Notes under the pieces: generated by a model
What the model saw: the letters and a program-made list of their open reading frames with translations, nothing else
Databases searched by the model: none
Told to the model about the DNA's origin: nothing
Source of the DNA: Scatomorpha gallistercoris
GTDB taxonomy: Bacteria > Bacillota > Clostridia > Oscillospirales > Oscillospiraceae
Assembly (NCBI GenBank): GCA_018713005.1
Contig: DVFX01000105.1
Coordinates: forward strand, 1-21,240
Direction: 5' to 3'
DNA length: 21,240 nt
In this document: one piece after another, positions 17,075 through 21,240 of the stretch
Position numbering within the stretch: position 1 is the first letter of the stretch
How the letters are laid out: every line of letters begins with the position of its first letter
Position numbers and translations under genes: made by a program

Positions 17075-17103
17075 CCGCGTCGGGAGGCGGCGCGGTCTCG
17101 AAG

Positions 17104-17925
17104 CTAATTTGACGCGGGGCGCTTGGGGATGGAAATGGTCACGATAAGCTCGTCCTCGGTCTCCTCCTGCCTCATCCCGGCGGCTATGCCGCCCTTTTTC
17201 ATCACGTCGAGGCTGTGGGACACGGTATTCAAAAAGACTCTGACGTCCTTGAGTATAAACGACCGCTTGCGCGCGCTCTTGGGCTTTTCCGGAGCCGGGG
17301 CCAGGAGGGAATCTATGTATCGGTCTGTCTGGGCCACGTTCAGGCCCTCGGCCAGGATGTGCTCGAGCGCGGCGCGCCTCGCCGCGTCATCGGGCAGGCG
17401 GAGCAGGGCCCGCCCGTGGCGCTCGGTCAGGCCGTGTTCGCGCAGGCTGTCCAGCACGTCGCCCGGGAGGCGGAGCAGCCGGAGCTTGTTCGCCACGGCG
17501 GACTGGCTCCGGCCCAGCCTGCGCGCGCACTCCTCTTGGCTCAGCCCGTACAGGCGCATCAGGTTTTCGATACCCCGGGCCTCTTCAAGGAAGTCCAGAT
17601 CCTGGCGCTGCAAATTCTCAACCAGCGCGAGCAGGCCGGACTCCTCCATATCCACGTCGAGGATGATGCAGGGCACCTTCTTGAGCCCGGCCATGCGCGC
17701 CGCGCGCAGCCTCCTTTCTCCCGACACCAGCTCGTAGCGCCCGTAATGCAGGCGCACGGTCAGCGGCGAGATGACCCCGTATTCGGCTATGCTCTGAGAG
17801 AGCTCAGCTAACCGCTCGTCGTCAAAGAGCTTGCGCGGCTGGTTGGGGTTGGCGTCGATGTCGCCGACGGGCAGCTGTACTATGCCCGCCCGGCCCAGGC
17901 GGGGCCTTGACAGTAAGGATTGCAC
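17104..17925 (-). CDS. noc: Nucleoid occlusion protein Noc (ParB family)
   Basis: A 273-residue ParB-superfamily DNA-binding clamp. The N-terminal ParB domain has NPNQPRKLFDDE and the CTP-binding GERRLRAARMAGL motif; VENLQRQDLDFLEEA and a helix-turn-helix (GLSQEECARRLGRSQSAVAN, then KLRLLRLP) follow. The QS-x-x-ANKLRLLRLP recognition region and the C-terminal KDVRVFLNTVSHSLDVMKKGGI-like helix resemble clostridial Noc more than Spo0J, which is family knowledge. Noc binds specific sites and keeps the division septum off the chromosome. A GTG start at 17925 is preferred because GGGAGGA abuts the ATG at 17931 but has proper spacing to the GTG. No ParA/Soj gene is nearby and no binding-site cluster is visible. 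Confidence 0.83.
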   Translation of the reverse strand: MQSLLSRPRLGRAGIVQLPVGDIDANPNQPRKLFDDERLAELSQSIAEYGVISPLTVRLHYGRYELVSGERRLRAARMAGLKKVPCIILDVDMEESGLLALVENLQRQDLDFLEEARGIENLMRLYGLSQEECARRLGRSQSAVANKLRLLRLPGDVLDSLREHGLTERHGRALLRLPDDAARRAALEHILAEGLNVAQTDRYIDSLLAPAPEKPKSARKRSFILKDVRVFLNTVSHSLDVMKKGGIAAGMRQEETEDELIVTISIPKRPASN

Positions 17926-17958
17926 GCCCATTCCTCCCTTTTAGCTTCGTTCCTCTGA

Positions 17959-17964
17959 ATTATA
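17959..17964 (-). promoter_or_regulatory. Candidate -10 box of noc
   Basis: A perfect TATAAT on the minus strand, about 30 nt upstream of the noc start. No convincing -35 box lies 16-18 nt further upstream, so the assignment is weak. The rest of the gap up to 18043 shows nothing I can name. Confidence 0.35.
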
Positions 17965-18043
17965 CCTCCGTTCCGGCACAAAATCGCTCGAAAGCCGGGA
18001 CTTGGCCGCCGCCCTGCGAACACTACAGAGGCAAAAACGGCAA

Positions 18044-18077
18044 TGAGAAAGCCAACCCTTTTGGGTTGGCTTTCTCA
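18044..18077 (-). terminator. Terminator hairpin after nadE
   Basis: A perfect 15-bp stem (arms 18044-18058 and 18063-18077) with a four-base loop, 12 nt past the nadE stop. On the minus strand it is followed by ATTGCCGTTTTTG, so the T-run is displaced by about 7 nt. The A-rich sequence on its other side would give a U-rich tail on the plus strand as well. Confidence 0.8.
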
Positions 18078-18089
18078 ATTTTAATTAGC

Positions 18090-19982
18090 CTATAGCTTGT
18101 CGACCTCGCCCAGCCAGAGCGCGTTGCATGCGTCGGAGGGCATCTTGTGGCCGTCGCGCGGAGAGAGCGTGAAGCCCATGACGGCGGGGCCGTCGGCGCT
18201 GGCGGAGCGCTTGAACTGCTGCACGAAGAAGCGGCGGCAGTAGCTGCGCAGCCAGAATATGAGGGTCTCGCGGTCGAATTCGCCCTTGAAGGCGAACTCG
18301 GCGAGGCGGAGCACCTTGGCAGGGCTGCCGCCGCGCATGACCATATGGTAGAGGAAGAAGTCCTGGAGTATATATGGCCCGACGGAGTCCTCGCTCTTCT
18401 GCAGGAGCTCGCCCTCGTCGCCGATGGGCAGGAGCTCGGGAGTGACGGGGGTGTCCCATATGTCGCGCAGGGCGGCGGCAAGCACCTCGTCCTCGGTGGT
18501 CTCGGAGATATACTTCACTACGGCGCGGACCATGGTCTTGGTGAGGCCCGCGTTGATGTCATAGTTGGAAATCTGGTCGCCGTTGTAGGTGCACCAGCCG
18601 TCTGCCTGCTCGCTGAGGTCCTTGGTGCCGACGTCGAGGCCGTTCACCTTGTTGGCGATGTCGAGCAGCACCATGGTGCGCTCGCGGGCCTGCGCGTTCT
18701 CAAAGACGACGCTGTGGTCGTTGAAATCGTGTCCGATGGTCTCGAAGTGCTTCTTGACGCTCTCGCCGATGGGTATCACGCGCAGCTCTGCACCGAGCTG
18801 TTCCGCGATGGTGATGGCGTTGTTCTTGGTGCGGTCGGTGGTGCCGAAGCAGGGCATCGTCACGGCGACGATGTTCTTGCGGGGCAGCGAGCACATATCC
18901 ATGGCCTTGGCGCAGGCGAGCATGACCAGCGTGGAGTCTACGCCGCCGGAAACGCCGATGACGGGACGCCAGCAGTTGGTGTATTCCATGCGTTTGATGA
19001 GGCCGGTGGCCTGGATGGTCAGGCAGCGCTCGGCGAACTCCGCGATGTGGCCGTCGGGTACGAAGGGCTCGCGCTTTATGCGGCGGGTGAGGCGCGTTTC
19101 GGCGAGTTTGAGGTCCCAGCCGTAGCGGGATATGGGCATGCGCGCCATACCGGCGTAGGTCTGCTCACGCATGCGCGCGCCGCAGAGGTTGAAGATGTCG
19201 AGCTCGCTCACGGCCATGCCGGAGCCGTTCTCGCTCACAGAGAGGGTCTCGCCGTCGTCGGTGACGAGGCACAGGCCGTAATAGCTCTTGTCGGTTGTGC
19301 TCTCTCCGCTGGAGGGCGCTGCGCTGACACAGCCGTAGTGCAGGCGCTTCGTGTCGACCTCGAGGGCGGTCATGGTGTCGTGGCGGGACATGGCGCTCAT
19401 CGGCTCGTCGCTCAGCTCGGCGATAACGGTAGCTCCGGCGGCGCAGAGGGACGCCGTGGGCGGCACGGCCAGCTTGCGGTCGGCGGCGAACTGCACGCCC
19501 ACGGCGAGGCTGTCGATAACGTCGTAGGCGCAGTAGATAACCTCGCTCTGCAGGTGGCAGTAATCCGTTTCGTCGATATCGACTTCCATGACCTCACCCG
19601 GGTCCGGCGCGGAGAACACGGTGCCGCGCACATTGCGGCGCGCCGTGAAGCCGAGGATTTCACCGTCGCACACGACGGCGGCGGCGCTGTACAAGGACCC
19701 GCGCACGGCCAGCGGCAGGCCGACGACGACGAGCATGTCGCTGCCCTGTGTGGAGACGGCTATCCGCCTGAGGCCGTCCATGGCGGCGCCGGTGAGGTGC
19801 CGCTGGAAATACAGGTGCCCGCAGGTCGCGCCCGTGAGCACGAGCTCGGGGAACACCAGCAGCTTGACGCCCTGCTCTTTCGCGTCCGCGATGCAGTCGA
19901 TTATTTTCCCGGCGTTATATGCGGGGTCGGCGACACGGATTTCCGGCGCCGCCGCGGCAACTTTCAAAAATCCATCTTTCAT
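18090..19982 (-). CDS. nadE: NAD+ synthetase with degenerate N-terminal glutaminase domain
   Basis: A 630-residue two-domain NAD+ synthetase that amidates nicotinic acid adenine dinucleotide in the last step of NAD synthesis. The C-terminal domain (from about 300) looks active: the pyrophosphatase loop SGGVDS at 345-350, TKNNA, GTKDLSEQADGWCTYNGD, and the KRSA and LSPR segments near the end. The N-terminal nitrilase-fold domain keeps Glu46 (FPEL) but has Arg115 where the catalytic Lys of VPKTYLPNY is expected. It reads GVQFAAD at 162-168 where GVEICED carries the nucleophilic Cys. By this comparison with remembered M. tuberculosis NadE, glutamine hydrolysis is probably lost and free ammonia used instead. 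The start at 19982 has AGGGTG about 12 nt upstream. It stands alone between a repeat-like region and a terminator. Confidence 0.9.
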   Translation of the reverse strand: MKDGFLKVAAAAPEIRVADPAYNAGKIIDCIADAKEQGVKLLVFPELVLTGATCGHLYFQRHLTGAAMDGLRRIAVSTQGSDMLVVVGLPLAVRGSLYSAAAVVCDGEILGFTARRNVRGTVFSAPDPGEVMEVDIDETDYCHLQSEVIYCAYDVIDSLAVGVQFAADRKLAVPPTASLCAAGATVIAELSDEPMSAMSRHDTMTALEVDTKRLHYGCVSAAPSSGESTTDKSYYGLCLVTDDGETLSVSENGSGMAVSELDIFNLCGARMREQTYAGMARMPISRYGWDLKLAETRLTRRIKREPFVPDGHIAEFAERCLTIQATGLIKRMEYTNCWRPVIGVSGGVDSTLVMLACAKAMDMCSLPRKNIVAVTMPCFGTTDRTKNNAITIAEQLGAELRVIPIGESVKKHFETIGHDFNDHSVVFENAQARERTMVLLDIANKVNGLDVGTKDLSEQADGWCTYNGDQISNYDINAGLTKTMVRAVVKYISETTEDEVLAAALRDIWDTPVTPELLPIGDEGELLQKSEDSVGPYILQDFFLYHMVMRGGSPAKVLRLAEFAFKGEFDRETLIFWLRSYCRRFFVQQFKRSASADGPAVMGFTLSPRDGHKMPSDACNALWLGEVDKL

Positions 19983-20002
19983 TTTTTATACATCACCCTG
20001 AA

Positions 20003-20030
20003 ACAATAAAAATCTATTTTGCCACTCCAA
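20003..20030 (-). promoter_or_regulatory. Weak candidate promoter of nadE
   Basis: TTGGAG (20030-20025) and TATTGT (20008-20003) on the minus strand, 16-nt spacer. Both boxes are imperfect. It directly abuts the structured element that starts at about 20034. No better promoter is seen before nadE. Confidence 0.3.
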
Positions 20031-20033
20031 TTC

Positions 20034-20223
20034 ATCGCGGCAGGGCTTTGCCTCGGCTCGATACCATATCTCGCGCCGTGGCGGCGCGGCCGCCTAGCCG
20101 TTGGCCTCCGTCGAGACTGTAGTATCGACGGAAAAGGAGGGGCGGCGAAGTGACTGAGCTTTCCCGCACGCGGGAAAGCGAGGAATACGCAGTCCGCGAC
20201 GACGCGCGGGGGGTATCGCGGCA
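20034..20223. repeat. Hairpin-rich intergenic element bounded by a 9-bp direct repeat
   Basis: This stretch fills the gap between glyQS and nadE and has no plausible reading frame. It is bounded by ATCGCGGCA at 20034-20042 and again at 20215-20223. Inside are three clear hairpins: CGCGCCG/CGGCGCG (20072-20088, 3-nt loop); CCGTCGA/TCGACGG (20108-20131, 10-nt loop); and GCTTTCCCGC/GCGGGAAAGC (20158-20179, 2-nt loop). The density of perfect stems suggests a dispersed extragenic palindrome, a MITE-like relic or a structured RNA. I cannot tell which, nor whether it is multicopy. No terminal inverted repeats are evident. Confidence 0.45.
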
Positions 20224-20236
20224 TTTATTACGCGTA

Positions 20237-20265
20237 TCCAGGGGGGGGACGGAGTCCCACCTGGA
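20237..20265 (-). terminator. Hairpin after the glycyl-tRNA synthetase gene, possible terminator
   Basis: TCCAGG (20237-20242) pairs with CCTGGA (20260-20265), and inside it GGGAC (20246-20250) pairs with GTCCC (20254-20258) around a GGA loop. It lies 8 nt past the stop codon, where a terminator is expected. No U-tract follows on the minus strand, so it may work poorly or serve as a 3'-end stabiliser. It includes a run of eight G on the plus strand. Confidence 0.4.
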
Positions 20266-20272
20266 CTTACCC

Positions 20273-21240
20273 TTAGTATGTGAGCCGCTCGCTCAGATAG
20301 CCCACCAGCCCGCTCATGGGAATGCGCACCTGCTGCATGCTGTCGCGCTCGCGGACCGTGACGCAGTGGTCGGCCTCGGTCTTGTCGTCGCCGACAGTGT
20401 TGAAGTCGAGGGTGACGCAGAAGGGCGTGCCAATCTCATCCTGGCGGCGGTAGCGCTTGCCGATGGAGCCGGTGTCGTCATACTCGCACATGAAGTGCTT
20501 GGCGAGCTCGGCGTAGAGCTCGCGGGCCGGGCCGGAGAGCACTTCCTTCTTGGAGAGCGGCAGCACGGCGACCTTGACGGGCGCGAGCGCCGGGTGCAGG
20601 TGCAGTACGACGCGGGTGTCCTTCTTCGCCTCGTCCACAACCTCTTCGTCGTAGGCGTCGACAAGGAAGGCGAGGGTCACGCGGTCGGCGCCGAGGGAGG
20701 GCTCGACGACGTAGGGGACGTAGTGCTCGTTCTTCTCCTGGTCGAAATAGGTGAGGTCCTGGCCGGAGTGCTCCTGGTGCTGGGTGAGGTCGTAATCCGT
20801 GCGGTCGGCGACTCCCCAGAGCTCGCCCCAACCAAAGGGGAAGAGGTACTCGAAGTCCGTGGTCGCCTTGGAGTAGAACGCGAGCTCCGCAGGGTCGTGG
20901 TCGCGCAGGCGGAGGTTTTCCTCGTCCATGCCGAGGTTCACAAGCCAGTCGCGGCAGTAGTTGCGCCAGTAGCTGAACCACTCGAGGTCGGTGCCCGGCT
21001 CACAGAAGAACTCGAGCTCCATCTGCTCGAACTCACGGGTGCGGAAGGTGAAGTTGCCCGGGGTTATCTCGTTGCGGAAGCTCTTGCCTATCTGGCAGAC
21101 GCCGAAGGGAATCTTGCGGCGGGTAGTGCGCTGTATATTCTTGAAGTTGACAAATATGCCCTGGGCCGTCTCGGGGCGCAGATAAACCTCGTTCGCAGTG
21201 TCCTCGGTGACGCCCTGGTGGGTCTTGAACATCAGGTTGA
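20273..21240 (-). CDS. glyQS: Glycyl-tRNA synthetase, dimeric single-chain type (5' part outside the window)
   Basis: The C-terminal 322 or so residues of a class II glycyl-tRNA synthetase, which charges tRNA-Gly. The frame is still open at the right edge, so the gene is cut by the window and the ATG at 21232 is internal. Class II motif 2 is visible (FRNEITP, then TREFEQMELEFF), and motif 3 is GADRVTLAF. The C-terminal anticodon-binding domain begins at about LHPALAPVKVAVLPLSKK and ends with VRERDSMQQVRI and GYLSERLTY. This layout belongs to the alpha2-type enzyme, not the alpha2-beta2 glyQ/glyS pair. The stop is at 20273, with a GC-rich hairpin 8 nt beyond it. Confidence 0.94.
   Translation of the reverse strand, partial: NLMFKTHQGVTEDTANEVYLRPETAQGIFVNFKNIQRTTRRKIPFGVCQIGKSFRNEITPGNFTFRTREFEQMELEFFCEPGTDLEWFSYWRNYCRDWLVNLGMDEENLRLRDHDPAELAFYSKATTDFEYLFPFGWGELWGVADRTDYDLTQHQEHSGQDLTYFDQEKNEHYVPYVVEPSLGADRVTLAFLVDAYDEEVVDEAKKDTRVVLHLHPALAPVKVAVLPLSKKEVLSGPARELYAELAKHFMCEYDDTGSIGKRYRRQDEIGTPFCVTLDFNTVGDDKTEADHCVTVRERDSMQQVRIPMSGLVGYLSERLTY

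Noticed and set aside
18147..20009. A 620-codon open frame on the plus strand opposite nadE
   Set aside because: Mirror frame of a strongly conserved NAD synthetase gene, biased in composition, with no ribosome binding site or domain. The same holds for the long antisense frames opposite glgA (11799-13304) and the nag genes (2170-3756).
20158..20179. Possible Noc-binding site: TTTCCC and GGGAAA in the hairpin near nadE
   Set aside because: The NBS consensus has the half-sites contiguous (TTTCCCGGGAAA). Here they are separated by six bases, so the hairpin is better explained as part of the repeat-like element.
19983..20272. tRNA, CRISPR or transposase gene in the largest gap
   Set aside because: No cloverleaf with CCA end, no regularly spaced repeats and no transposase-like frame. 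Only hairpins and one 9-bp direct repeat are seen.

Overview
The window reads as chromosomal DNA of a GC-rich gut-type Clostridia, most likely Oscillospiraceae. The evidence is a single-chain (alpha2-type) glycyl-tRNA synthetase, a Noc-type ParB-family protein, strong AGGAGG-like ribosome binding sites, several TTG/GTG starts, and consensus sigma-A promoters in AT-rich gaps between GC-rich genes. This assignment is inference from style and gene content. I see no rRNA, tRNA, CRISPR, phage or transposase gene.

Layout. (1) Positions 1-5402, minus strand: a six-gene unit transcribed right to left. A membrane histidine kinase and a LuxR-type response regulator overlap by 4 nt. Then follow nagB, nagA (1 nt gap), a class II fructose-bisphosphate aldolase, and the first codons of what looks like a triose-phosphate isomerase. 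The last four would take GlcNAc-6-P to fructose-6-P and serve lower glycolysis, and the two-component pair sits at the head of the same transcript. (2) 5520-8257, minus strand: an SsuABC/TauABC-type ABC importer (permease, ATPase, lipoprotein) of unknown substrate. Its upstream region carries two dyad symmetries. (3) 8494-9744, minus strand: lysA, divergent from (4) the glycogen operon at 9928-16211, plus strand: glgB, glgA, a 249-residue protein that looks like the internal core of glycogen phosphorylase without its catalytic parts, and a cytoplasmic GH13 neopullulanase/cyclomaltodextrinase-like enzyme, closed by a strong terminator. (5) 16283-16978, plus strand: a YgjP/SprT-like zinc metallopeptidase with a TTG start. 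(6) 17104-17925, minus strand: noc. (7) 18090-19982, minus strand: a two-domain NAD synthetase whose glutaminase half has lost the catalytic Lys and Cys. (8) 20273-21240, minus strand: the 3' part of glycyl-tRNA synthetase. A hairpin-rich, repeat-like stretch of about 190 bp lies between (7) and (8).

The points most worth a second look are the phosphorylase-like pseudoenzyme inside the glycogen operon, the NAD synthetase with a degenerate glutaminase site, the two-component system built into an amino-sugar operon, and the structured element at 20034-20265. No stretch longer than 300 bases lacks a gene; the larger gaps are described as separate entries.
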